The translations under genes were made by a program, and so were the position numbers. From assembly GCA_017506865.1 (NCBI GenBank), contig JAFCMP010000058.1, positions 1 to 64,000 on the forward strand: a stretch of DNA of 64,000 bases, read 5' to 3'. The notes under the pieces are model-generated. The model saw nothing but the letters and a program-made list of their open reading frames with translations. It did no database searches and had not been told where the DNA came from. Shown here piece by piece: positions 34,134-45,777 of this stretch (its first letter is position 1; every line of letters starts with the position of its first letter). This DNA is from Tribonema minus (Eukaryota; Sar; Xanthophyceae; Tribonematales; Tribonemataceae).

Positions 34134-36184
34134 CGCGAGCGCTGCATTCTGCTCTTAGCCAAGAAACGAGCCCAGGGCTGAAGTTGCATAGTCTGCCGGC
34201 GCCGCCGCCGTTAGCGCCGCCAGTTGGGTGCTCTCTAGCATACTGAAAGGCAGCACGCGTGCGCTGCAACATGTGGCCCGTGTGGCGCGGCGTTGGCGTA
34301 CACAAAGCGCGTCGGTGCCGCTGCAGCTATGACTGCGGCAAGGTGCAGCGCTGCCATGCCACAATGATCTGGACATGGCCGAGCAGTCCGGACTGTGCCA
34401 TTTCGCGGCAGGCAGACGCTTGCTTGTGGACAGTATCTCCGTCGCAAAAGCGTGACGACCACCCGGCCAGCTGCTCATACTGCTGCAACAGCACAGTGCC
34501 ACGAGCGGCTGTGGTACTTTTGGGCACTGTCAAGGCTTGCAGGGCGTTGGCCTGGATGCCATCATCGGGATGTTGTCACCAAAAAGCACATCTGAAGGCT
34601 ACTGCTGACTCAGCCGCAGAACCAAAATGGCTGACAGCACCCCACCACAGTGCACTCAGTCTGCTCGCTGCCAGCGCACGCAAAGCAGCTGGTTATCGGC
34701 ACAGCAGTGCCACCACCGCTACTGCTGCTTAACCGCCATCACAGCAACTTCCGACCTTGCGCACGCGCAATGCGTTACCTCGCCGCTTTAGGGCAGTGCC
34801 ATACTTCAGAGTTTGCTGCAATGGTCAATGCCGGTGCGTGAGGCGGCAACCTCGGTTGAACGCTCAGCTGAGCATGGCTGTCTATGCCCTACTTAGCGCA
34901 GCCATTGCAGTGCCGTCGTGGTCCCTTGCGGTGAGTCGCGTCAGTTGTCCTACAGAGGCGGACTTCTGATTTTAGGCGCCAGTAACCATTCTCGTTCGGC
35001 GCACGTGCAGTCGCTCCATGGGTAGCACGTCCTCCCAACTTAAAGATACTGCACACTCGAGTACCCTACCAAACCTGTCGACGCATTTGCTGCTGCGCGC
35101 AGCTCCACTTGCAGTGGTGCGGGCCACCGCATGTTGGCAACACCGCCGCTCGGGCAGTGCCCACATTTTTGCTGTTTGCCTCCCTCTTTCGAGTTGGTCA
35201 GCCCTTGCAGCACCCCTGCCGCCACCTGCAACCTCATTACGGCGTGCAGCCCCTGAGGCAACGTCGACATGTGGAGGGGGGGGGGGGGGGGGGGGTACTG
35301 CAGGGATCTCGCTGCCGAGCCAATAGCGCGGCGATGGCGGCCTCAGCTTCAATTAGCGTTTGCGCACTTGCAATCAGCAGCATTGACCGCTTTGATGTCA
35401 TTCATTGAACATGCGCCATGTGCACCATCAGCCAATAAGATGAATCGAAGTTCGTTTCGCACAAAAAATGATGGTGGCGTTGCAACTGGTCATTGATCTA
35501 CACCAAGCTTGCTACCAAAATCATTCCGTTTTGTAAACAACTCTGATGATTACATTTCTGACGACCAGATTTATCTTGTCGTTGCATCGAAAATGCCGTC
35601 ACTTCATTTGGCAACATATGTTGCAGCTTCAAGTGCTTCCAACCCAAGTGAAGCTAGCCACCGCCTCAGAAAGCATCAGAAATCTGTAGTGTCCTTGAAA
35701 ACACTATATGAGCAACATAGGTGAAACAACCTGGTCACGCGCCAACATGTACAACGTTGCCAAACTGTGCTCAGATTTGCATGCAAATCAAGCAAGTCCA
35801 GAAACCCCTGATACGACTGCTAGCACGATGAGTGGGGATAGGCAGTCCACATTCAGTACCCCCTGGGGGCGACGAGCTGAGCATCGCGGAGCATCTGGCA
35901 ACAGATGCATGACAACAGAGAATACAGACCGCACCTGGACCAACAGTGAACAGCGAAATGCATTATTGACCATGATCAACCCGAGGCGAGCGTTTGCGAG
36001 ACTGCAATGGCTACTGTGAACAGATGTTGCGGACTCAGCGTCAGCTTCTTGCTACTACCCATCGTCGGTGTACTGCGCGCACATCGTGGTGCAATGTATG
36101 TGTCATATGCTATCAGCTAGCCGGTGCAGGGCAGCACAGGCAACAAACAGTATCTAAACGCCCAGGGCAACAGGGTAGCTCTCG
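34134..36184. other. Intergenic region between convergent genes
   Basis: No supportable gene. It lies between the ends of the plus-strand glycosyltransferase and the minus-strand FNIP gene. A run of 20 G occurs at 35276-35295. Several open frames of about 100-150 codons have no recognisable motif and look like chance frames in Ala/Arg-rich composition. Confidence 0.5.
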
Positions 36185-37861
36185 CTACCGTGGTTTAGCT
36201 ATGCGCACTATGTCGGTGCCCACATACATGTGGAGTGGGTGTGGATACTGCGCCCCAATCTGCAGGGTCTTGAGGCTCGCGGGGAGCTCGCCGAGCTTCT
36301 GCGTGTAATGCGGATGCAGGCGCAGGATCTGCAGCTTGTCTGGCAGCGCGCCAAGCTGTTGATCAAACCCGGGACTGCCACTCAAGTCGAGATCCTCTAG
36401 CGCCGGGGGCAGGGGGCCTAGGGGCTGGTTGAACATGTGCGCCTTCAACACCAGCTTGCGCAGTCCCAGAGGCAGGTGGCCCAGTGGCGTGTCAAGGTGG
36501 ATAACCACCCGCCCGTACATTGTGTCATAATTGTCAATGATCAGCTCGTGCAGTATGGATGGGAGGCGGGGAAGCACTGCAGGCGGTTTTTCCTCGGGCA
36601 ATTTGCTGGTCCAGGACCGCAGCGTCAAGGAGCGCAGCGTTGAAGTTTCGGGTATGGTGATAGGCAGAGAGAACCAGGGTGCGCGCAGCGCCAGGCACTC
36701 AATCTGCGGCGGAAGTTGGAGCGGATTGTTTGCACACCAGCACTCCAGCATGCTGATCGATGCCACAGGCGGCAAAGTGTAGCTGCCAGAGACACGACGC
36801 AGCACCACTTTATCCAGTCCCTTGGGAAAGGTGAAACGCGGAGTGCTGCTGCCGGTAATGTGCAGCGTTGCGCCTTCGGAGCTACTGCCAGGGGACAGCA
36901 TCCCGTCGTAGTACCCCATGGCAAAGTACCGCCTGACCTTCACAGAGTCAAGAACCCACTGCAAATGATCGAGTGTATCGGCCTCTGCAACTAGCTCCTC
37001 GACGTCTGCCCGCTGTGGCAGCATCGATGCAGGGGCCGCTGCGGTGTCTACCTCACTGGCGATGACATGCAGCGTTGCCACGGTCTTGTAGGCCGCGACG
37101 CGTGGGTAGCGCCATGCGGAGTCATGATCGACCCTCAGTTTGCACCTGCAGCAGTAGAAGAATATTATGACACTGACTGCCGTTGGCTCATGTAGGAAAG
37201 TATACGTCGCATTTCCAGGCATCAACGATGTACTCGCCACAGCGGCGCCGGAATGACCATCAGCAGAAAGAAGAGGGGGGGTGGCATGCAAATGGAGCGC
37301 GCTGATGCCAACGATGAACTGCGCATCGTACGCTCACAGTGGAAGCTCCTTTCACTAACCAGCCGTTTGCACTTTGTTGCTTGAACCACGTGTACATACG
37401 TGTAAAACTCTGTGACCGGCCGCAAGGCGCACCACAGGCAACGGGGCCCTCCTGTAACTGTAAGTGTGAAAGTGTGTGGCAATTCAACTGACGCCTACAG
37501 CGAGATGCCACTGCTCACTGCTGCACAAACTCCTCGCACAAGCATCGCCTTCGTTGAGCACAGTCTGAAGGACTACTAAGTGCTTCTGCTTGGTCATGTC
37601 GCTGCGAATGTGTGTACTTGCAGAGCGTGGGCGCTGCGAATGAGGGTTGCCTAAGCGCATGAATGGAACTGGAATGTGTTTGCCGCAGGCGGTCACGCAC
37701 GCACAAAAACTGTGCACTATAGTGGTAATGGCTTGCCTGTGCTTGCAGATGCGATGCAACCTTCGGTTCAACGACCATGCCTCACTCGGGCAAAAGTTTT
37801 GCTGCGTCAACAGCAGAATGATGTCCTCCGCACCCCCCATCCCCAACCGTGCACGAGACAT
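36185..37861 (-). CDS. FNIP/leucine-rich-repeat protein
   Basis: Proposed model: exon 1 37861-37737 starting at ATG 37861 (a second ATG at 37840), exon 2 37145-36185, giving 361 residues. Exon 1 (MSRARLGMGGAEDIILLL...) resembles the helical N-terminal adaptor found before FNIP repeats. The C-terminal 150 residues carry FNIP-type repeats of about 22 residues (FNQPLGPLPPALEDLDL, FDQQLGALPDKLQILRL, TQKLGELPASLKTLQIG). These form an LRR-like solenoid used for protein binding; the partner is unknown. The donor would be GC (37736-37735), with CTGCAG as acceptor, in phase 2. Alternatively exon 2 extends upstream through an open frame to 37291, in which case exon 1 is not used. Confidence 0.65.
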
Positions 37862-38389
37862 TCTTGGCGTCCTTCCTGGCGCCGCTGTGGTGCCTCTTTG
37901 CAAATGGGAGCCCAACGTTGTACAAGGGCAACACGCTTTTGTTTCTTTACCAAAACTTCAACTCCCACTTCAACTTCACACTTCAACTCTCGCACACAGA
38001 AACTAAAAATCATCCACCATCACACACGAGTACTCTCTGCGCATTTGCTATGCTGCAGAGCAGACGCCTGAGAGCGCAGCAGCAGCTGCCTTTCAGGCTG
38101 TTCTCGCATCTGTAGGCTGTCGCGCGATGAACAGCCGCGAGAGGCAGGAGTGCTGACAGCCGCACAACCTGGAGACAGCCAACCACGTCCTCTGGCATTG
38201 GATCAGCTAGAGCACCAATAAGCGAAGGTAAGGGAGCAGCACTGTTTGTCAGTAGACGTCGCTCAGTTGAGCGTAACAACCATGTGCGGATCTGATTTGT
38301 GTGGCTGGGCGGCCTCTGTGCGTTTTGAAGAGACGCGGCTGAGGAAGTGTTGAGCACCAAGCGCGTTGCCTGTCTGCTTCATCTGAACT

Positions 38390-39307
38390 TCAAAGCAGTC
38401 CCACTGAACGCCCGCAGAACTGCTGCGTGGCCGGGCGAGTTGCTTTTCCCTTTGTAGTACGAGGCTGACGAGTGTTCAAGAGCAAGCTCGTGATGCTCGC
38501 CCATTGTCTGAGCTGTGCCTGAGGCTTTAGATCAATCGACTGGTGCCTGAAGCCATGCAGCCTGTCGCTTCGCATAAATGTTGAACCATATAGAACTGCG
38601 CCGCTGCAATGAGCTGTTTGCAACACATCGATGACGCAGCGGAAAGGTGCAGATATCGGCGCTAGAGCAAATCTCAACGATGGTTAATTGGCTGGTTGGA
38701 TGGGCTAGGGTCACGACAGGCCGTTCTGGCCACGCGACTTGCTACAGCCGCACCTATCGCCAACGAGTCAGTCGCCTACGCACATTTTATAATGGCTAAA
38801 GCAGAGCATGTGGGATACGCGCTTGCAGTGTTGGATGCGTGAAATTGTTCAAAGCAGTCCCACTGAACGCCCGCAGAACTGCTGCGTGGCCGGGCGAGTT
38901 GCTTTTCCCTTTGTAGTACGAGGCTGACGAGTGTTCAAGAGCAAGCTCGTGATGCTCGCCCATTGTCTGAGCTGTGCCTGAGGCTTTAGATCAATCGACT
39001 GGTGCCTGAAGCCATGCAGCCTGTCGCTTCTCATAAATGTTGAACCATATAGAACTGCGCCGCTGCAATGAGCTGTTTGCAACACATCGATGACGCAGCG
39101 GAAAGGTGCAGATATCGGCGCTAGAGCAAATCTCAACAATGGTTAATTGGCTGGTTGGATGGGCTAGGGTCACGACAGGCCGTTCTGGCCACGCGACTTG
39201 CTACAGCCGCACCTATCGCCAACGAGTCAGTCGCCTACGCACATTTTATAATGGCTAAAGCAGAGCATGTGGGATACGCGCTTGCAGTGTTGGATGCGTG
39301 AAATTGT
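38390..39307. repeat. 459-bp recent tandem duplication
   Basis: 38390-38848 and 38849-39307 are direct copies with only a handful of differences seen (for example TCGCATAAA/TCTCATAAA and CAACGATGG/CAACAATGG). The boundary shares the bases TT. No gene was recognised in the unit. Confidence 0.9.
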
Positions 39308-42300
39308 TGAGCCCGTTGCTGCACTCTTTCGTCATCGACTGACAACGATCACGTGCTGCTTCTCAGGTGCCAGGGTGGCACGTGCATCGGTGCCAGCAGC
39401 AAGGGTGTGTGCCAGCAAGAGCAATGATGATGTTCTACAAGGTGAGCAGCCTGCACCTGTGGAGTTTATCTGACGCGTGCAGCAATTCACTGCGGTGCTG
39501 GTAGGCATTACCAAGCGCGAGATGTGCCTCGATTTCAGCGAACCTCTCAAATTTTGTAGAGTTTCGGGAATGTTTTCTGCTGTGTTGCTTTTCTACTCAT
39601 GCGTCGGCATTGCACTGATGAGCACCAGGTTCCTCAACGTACGCTGGTGCTGATCACCTGATCACGGAAACACCGTTGCCCTCTTGAATTTGAAGCTTGA
39701 GCTGTCAATTGCTTCCCAAAGTCATGGTCCTTTTGTTTTGTTGCATCAGTGATGATGGCGGTCGAGCAATAGTCCGCTCAGCTACGTCTATCACGGAAGA
39801 AAAGAGACACCAAAGAGAGAGAGGAACAAGGATGATACTTTAGACCCAGCTCACTATTAGACCCCCCGCCCCGCAAAACGTGGGGAGCAACGGGGGGCGA
39901 TGCAGACAGCTAGTTCTATTTCTGAGTTTCCTCTCTGCTCTCGTCTTGATTTGCGCTTTCAAGAGAGTGTTTGTGCATGATGGCACGAGTACCGTGACCA
40001 TTATCTTTCGGACCAGGGTGTTTCGCGGTGTGAGCGATGCATTGGCTGCGTCAGATGTGGTCACACTGGTTTTTATGCCGTGCTATAAAATATTACACTT
40101 GCAAGGTGCCATACTGCGCCTCAAACGAATATCAATGCCCACAGTGTGAGGTTGAGTAGGTGATTGCTTTCAGCGCATGTGAAGCAACAGTGTTCATGAT
40201 GCCTACATTGTGGCCATCAAATCTTTATGAAACTAGCGATGCGTAACACTCGTGCTCTCAGTGACGAACCACCAGCACTTGAGTCTGACGTGCGCCGCGG
40301 TCATGTGCCGAGGCCACATGTTGAGGCAAAACTGGCTTAGACGATCGATTCCGAGAGAGCTATTTTTACTTGTATACGTTCAAGCTGCACAAACTTCACC
40401 TATGGGCCATGGCGTATTTGCAAGGCTCAGAGCGCGGCCATTCGCACCGCAATGTGCTATGCAACAGCAGCCTTCGTGTGAACTTGACACGTTGTGCAAG
40501 GGCTTTGCACGGCGGTGCAGAGGCAGGCAGTTGTGTGCTTTGCCTGACACCAGTCCATCAACGCCCAATTGTCTCTCCAGAGTCAGCAGGTGGCTCGACT
40601 GCTGGTGCTCAGGCGTTCGCATTCGCACACGAGCCGATGAGCATTGCACAATTAAACCTGAGAAACTCAGCCTTGGTGCATGCTCCCTGCACGCTGCGTC
40701 TTCTGCTCCCATGATTGCATAGGATCAGGTGATCATGGCACGCCAACAGCTACCAAGCGACTGGCTCAAACACGAGGCCCCAATGTGCTCTGTTATATGA
40801 TGCAAGTAGGGCATCATTTGGGGCAAGGCGTCCATTACCGCCGCTGCGAACCGCATTGTAAGTGACGGGTACGAGCGTTGTGAGAGGTGGTGATACAGCT
40901 GATGATCTCTGCTTCGTGCTAGCCATGTACCCTGGTATGAGTTGCTCCTTGAGCTTGCTTCGCATCTGCATTTGCTGCTGCCTGCGTGCTGTGCATGCAT
41001 GCAACACAACGTCTCGTTTTGGTGCAACTCTGACTGCTTGCTTTTGCGCCGTATACGTCATTCCCTATTTGTGCGTGTAATTTGTGTCATCAGCTTGATC
41101 ATTGGCTCACTGTTGAGCATTGCTTGGAGGTCATGCCATGTGACAGAGTACATGGACTTCATGTCTATAGTCATGATATCATCTGTGCCCGGTATGAGTA
41201 CGGTGGAGGTTCACTCCACGTGTGCACCTTCAAGATTGGTGCCCTGCGAGTGCCAGACAACTTCAATAAATACGATATTGCACCACTTATGCTTTGACTC
41301 TTTACACCTTTGGTGCCACTGTGAGCTGCTGCCTTGTCGCTGTCAACCGCGTGCACTGCACCATGCATTGCATATAAATCTTGCGTGCAACCATGCAAAA
41401 ACCGCTTGCGCCACCATGGCTCTGCTGGAAAGTGACATAATGATGCGCAGTGATTGTTTGCTGCCACAACTTATTTGATGGACCGTTACCATGTTCAGCC
41501 TGAAGTTCATGGCGGCTTTTGCTTGGCAAGAGCGTGGCAACAAATCTTGAGATTGCTAGGGCTCTATGCATATATAGCCCGCCCTTCATATCCCACAGCC
41601 ACACCTGCGTCTGCACGAATGTCACCTCGTACTGACCATGAAGCATGTCATTGAACTACTTTCAAAGATGCTTGGCGCATGCAACTGTCAAAACGGAGGT
41701 GCTCAGCGCAGCCAGTGTGGCAGAAGATGGATTGAAGTGCCATGACGACCGCCTTGTGTGCTGCAGGTGCGTACTAGGCTTCGAGAGAGGAGAACTGGCG
41801 ATGTCGTGTAGAAGTTATTGCAATGCGCATGGTGTTCACGAAGATTACGCCTGGGGAGTTGTCCCTGAATTGTGATGTGAAGATTGCCGGCTGGACATCC
41901 ACCATCTGGGGGCCTTGTCGCGCCCTGAGCGAGAATTACCTTAGAAAAAGTACTAGGCTGTTTCATTTGATGTTATCATTGATGAACACATTGAGGCACT
42001 TTCGGCACATTAAAGAGACTCTGAGGGACATCAAACATCTGGGCACCTCCACACGCAAGCGAGAATTGTAAATCACTACAGCCAGAGGCACCCATACACT
42101 ACGGTATGGCGTTCCTAGATGAGCGGGGCATGCCATGGTGTGCGGCACGGCAGGATGACGGCGCAACAGGCATCACAAGAATATTCGTGAGGGCTAGGGC
42201 TCCATTGCGCCTGAAGGACATACAAAGGGCCAGTAGCAACATGACGAAATGACCTATTTAAACACACACCCCTACACACCACCAATGAGACTTGCCATCA

Positions 42301-42442
42301 AGTTTCCGGTCAACATGCTCATTGACCCGGGCCATTTGTGTCCGATTGCCCTCAAGTGTGTCCTTCAGGATACTGCACGCATGGTTGTACTGCAGTCTCG
42401 CTGTATCTGTGCGTATGAGCCTCACAAGGATGTGCGGCACGC

Positions 42443-42997
42443 TTGCAGTCTATGCCTCACGCAAGCTGTGAATTCTACTGTGTTCGAAGCAGGCAGTACT
42501 GTGATGTTCGCCCTGAGCAACCCCTGCGAACTGCCCCCAGTTGCCCTTGCGTCTACTTGTGTCTTTATCAAATGTGTCGTCGCATGTTGACAACGGTCAA
42601 CATGAAGTTCAACATGAAGTTGCCCTCTGATGAGCATCAGCGATCGATTGCATCATGCTTCGCCAGCACCGTTGGTGCCATGCATGTGCATACACGCTTC
42701 TGCAATAGCCCTGTGGCGACGGGGGAAGAGACGGCAAGTGCGTCAGCAAAGGTTGCTCACCACAACTTGAGCAGCACAGAGCGAGTCAATGCTGGTCCGA
42801 CCAATGAGGTCAGCGCACCACTTTATCGGGCCGTCTGCGCGAGTGAGCAGCCCGTTGATCTCTCACGCATTCTATATTATAAGTTATTGGGATGTCTTAC
42901 TGATGACAAGATGACTCAAGTCAGCAAGCATGTCAGTGCCAGCGAAAGTGTCAATGCACATCAGTGCACAAGCCAGCTGCAAGATGATACACTGTAG
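42443..42997 (+). other. Unassigned 184-codon open frame
   Basis: The longest open frame in this otherwise empty region. It has no signal peptide, membrane segment or familiar motif, and its Cys-rich first third looks unlike a natural protein. It may be chance or one exon of an unrecognised gene. Confidence 0.15.
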
Positions 42998-43353
42998 CGT
43001 GCGGGTGACAGTAATTATTTGCGGTAGTTTACTTGCGAGTTGGACAAACATCAATACCTGAGCATCTTATCAGTGAATTACATTGGACTGGGGTATAGTC
43101 ATTGCGCTTCGTGAAGTGTATTCATCGTACTCAGAAGCAGTTGTGTGGATGAACAGGTACCAGAAAGCTCAGATTGATGACAGCTGATCTACATGGACCG
43201 ATTGTATAATTTTCGTGTGGTTCTCCGTAAATTTTGCAGGGGAAAGGAAATGCCTGTGAAACTCAATGTGAAGCATTACCAAAGGCAGCTCTGTTGTTCA
43301 TGAACCACTCTGAAGTATCAAAAAACACCTACAGTACATCTAATTCAGCACAA

Positions 43354-45714
43354 CTAGCGCAGTGAAGGTGCTGCTGCAGCGCCACTTGATATCAACAGGT
43401 GTACACTCATGATTGTGTGGATGTGTTCATGGGCATGCACTGAAGGGGTTCTGTACTCTTGCCTTGCATGGGTGACGTCGGTGCCACAGCAGCCTCCAAG
43501 GACGCTGATGTTATGAGACATTAGCTGCAGCAGCGCTCGGTACCTCTGGCCAAGGTCTGCTGGGTCGCCCGCATCGAGTTCCGTCGCCTGCGCATGACAG
43601 TTGCAACAGGCAACTGTGAGGTGCGCGACAGTACTCAATAGGTAGTAATCGCACGCAGATGAGCGTTTCTGCGCCCCAAGTTTGGCCGTGTGCTCTTGTC
43701 CAACAACCACGATCGCACCTTGCAAAAGTCAGTCTGAACAACAAGTGATGGCAGAACGGTGCTCATTAATATGTAGGATCGTACTGAAGTGTTGTATAGC
43801 TGGCAACCTGCTGTAGTTGGCATGGAATCTGAGAAACCGAGGGCTGTAGCAGAAGGATCTCAAACTTCAAGCTCAAAGCACTCGTGCCTGTGAAGGGAAT
43901 GCTTGTATGCACAGAGCATGAGATTGGCGAAGCGGCGCATGCACGCAGCGCCTCGCAGCCCTGACCAGTTCGCTGCGCAGAGATGACCAGTACACACCGC
44001 TGCTGAGCTGGTCAAGTTACTACTGCACATGATGCGACATATGAGGCTGTGTCCGCCGTGCCGCAGGCCTTATACCCTGCGTCCAGACGCGTCTTTGCTT
44101 CACATGACTGCAGCACATGGAAAGCACCACAAGACAACTCACACAACACAAAGAACCAATTTGCAAGGATTGCATGTGTAGCAGAGTGAAGCAGAAGGAA
44201 TGCACCTGGCGTGGGACATTTATGAGGTTGGTGGCAAATGCGACCGCTCACTGCAAGATGCCTACTTGTGTGGCCTGGGGATTCGTCTGCGATATCACCT
44301 ATGCGGACCTCATCAACGTGTGCCGCGAGCAGGGAGGTGTGTGTTTTTACAGTGGCGTTCTGGTGACGAACGAGGTAACTGGAAAGTGTCACTTGAGCGC
44401 AAGAACATGCGTGTGGGATACACTCGCGAAAATGATTGCATCATCGCAACGGACACTGCTGCCGTAAGTGATTGCTGCTTGCCCAAGGAGCGTTTTCACA
44501 CGTGTTTGCTATGTACGAATATGTCCATTGCACGCCAGCTGCAGCAGCAGCTGTTTCTGAAACGCACGCCAGTCTGAACATTAGGGTAACGTATCAGCTC
44601 AGATCGATATGGTGACACCTTTTATGCGAGTGTAGTCAGAGCGCGAAAAGTGATGTACACAGAGCAGCTGCTGCCAGCTAACTTTGCGAACCGCACGCTT
44701 GACGGGGCGAGTGCAGTACTTACCCTGAGCGTTACTCATGCCAGCAACAGCGCTGCTGCTGTCAATTGGTGCTGTTGCTGCTGCCGATAAAAAGTTGCAG
44801 GAGGGCTCCGTATCGAAATTATCGGCGTTGGCGATAAATGTGACAAGGCCAGTACGAGATATCTCAGCAGCGCCATCCACCCTTGCTAGCGACAGCAGCA
44901 GCGCTGCTGCTGCCAATCAACAACGGTCAAAAGCTCATCAAACCTTACAGTAGGGCTCCACATCGCAGTTGTAAGCGTTGGCGATAAATGTGACGAGGCT
45001 AGTACGAGATATCAGCACCGCCATCCACCCTCGCTAGCGACAGCAGTGCAACTGCTACTGTGGCTGCCAATCAACAACGGTGTAAATCCAATCAAACCTC
45101 ACGTACGGTAGGGCTCCGCAATTGGCGATAAATGTAACGAGGCTACAGTAGTACAGTAGTAAGAGATATATCAGCAACACGATCCAGATTGGTAGGCAAG
45201 GGACCCTTCAGGGCGCGAGTCTTCTCAGGTATTTCGGCGCGCGCGATTCTCCACACTACCAATGCATCTGGGCGTGCTAATTTTTGCGGTGACGGGTACG
45301 CGTACGTGCGTATCGCCACCACCGTGCACCAATCAGCGCGCTGGGGTCGAGTTGCCGCTCCCAGCGGGAACACCTGGGAAGCTGCGAGCTTATTCTGGTG
45401 CTGGCTCTCCAGCGCGTGCGGTGTTGCTGCACATGAAGCGCTCACCGCGTGCAGCAGATTGGCGCTTAGCACGTATCGAATGCAGCATCAAGCCTGCGGC
45501 CACGTTTCGCGGCCTGCAGGCGCTCTCATCATTCCTTTTACCAATCAGCGTGTAAGTAATGCCGCTGTTTTACTTCAAGCTCGACGCTGGCTCTCCAGCG
45601 CGTGGGGTGTTGCTGCACAGGCGACGGTCACCGCGTGAAGCGTTTAGCGCTTGGCACGTATCGTGCTTCAGTTTTAACCCTGCACGCCACGGCCCGCAGA
45701 TGCTCTAGAGCAAC

Positions 45715-45777
<63 letters not shown>

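Larger units (their letters stand above)
37862..43353. other. Long region with no supportable gene
   Basis: Apart from the 459-bp duplication listed separately, this stretch shows no frame with recognisable motifs. A minus-strand TGTAA (complement TTACA at about 43077-43081) may mark the 3' end of the homocysteine methyltransferase gene. Confidence 0.5.

Noticed and set aside
37146-37205. 60-bp intron inside an alternative FNIP N-terminus starting at 37291
   Set aside because: It has GT-AG ends and keeps the frame, but the exon at 37861-37737 gives a more family-like N-terminus; kept only as an alternative.
42108-42251. 48-codon frame starting MAFLDERGMPW
   Set aside because: Looks protein-like but is short, has no splice context and no recognised family.
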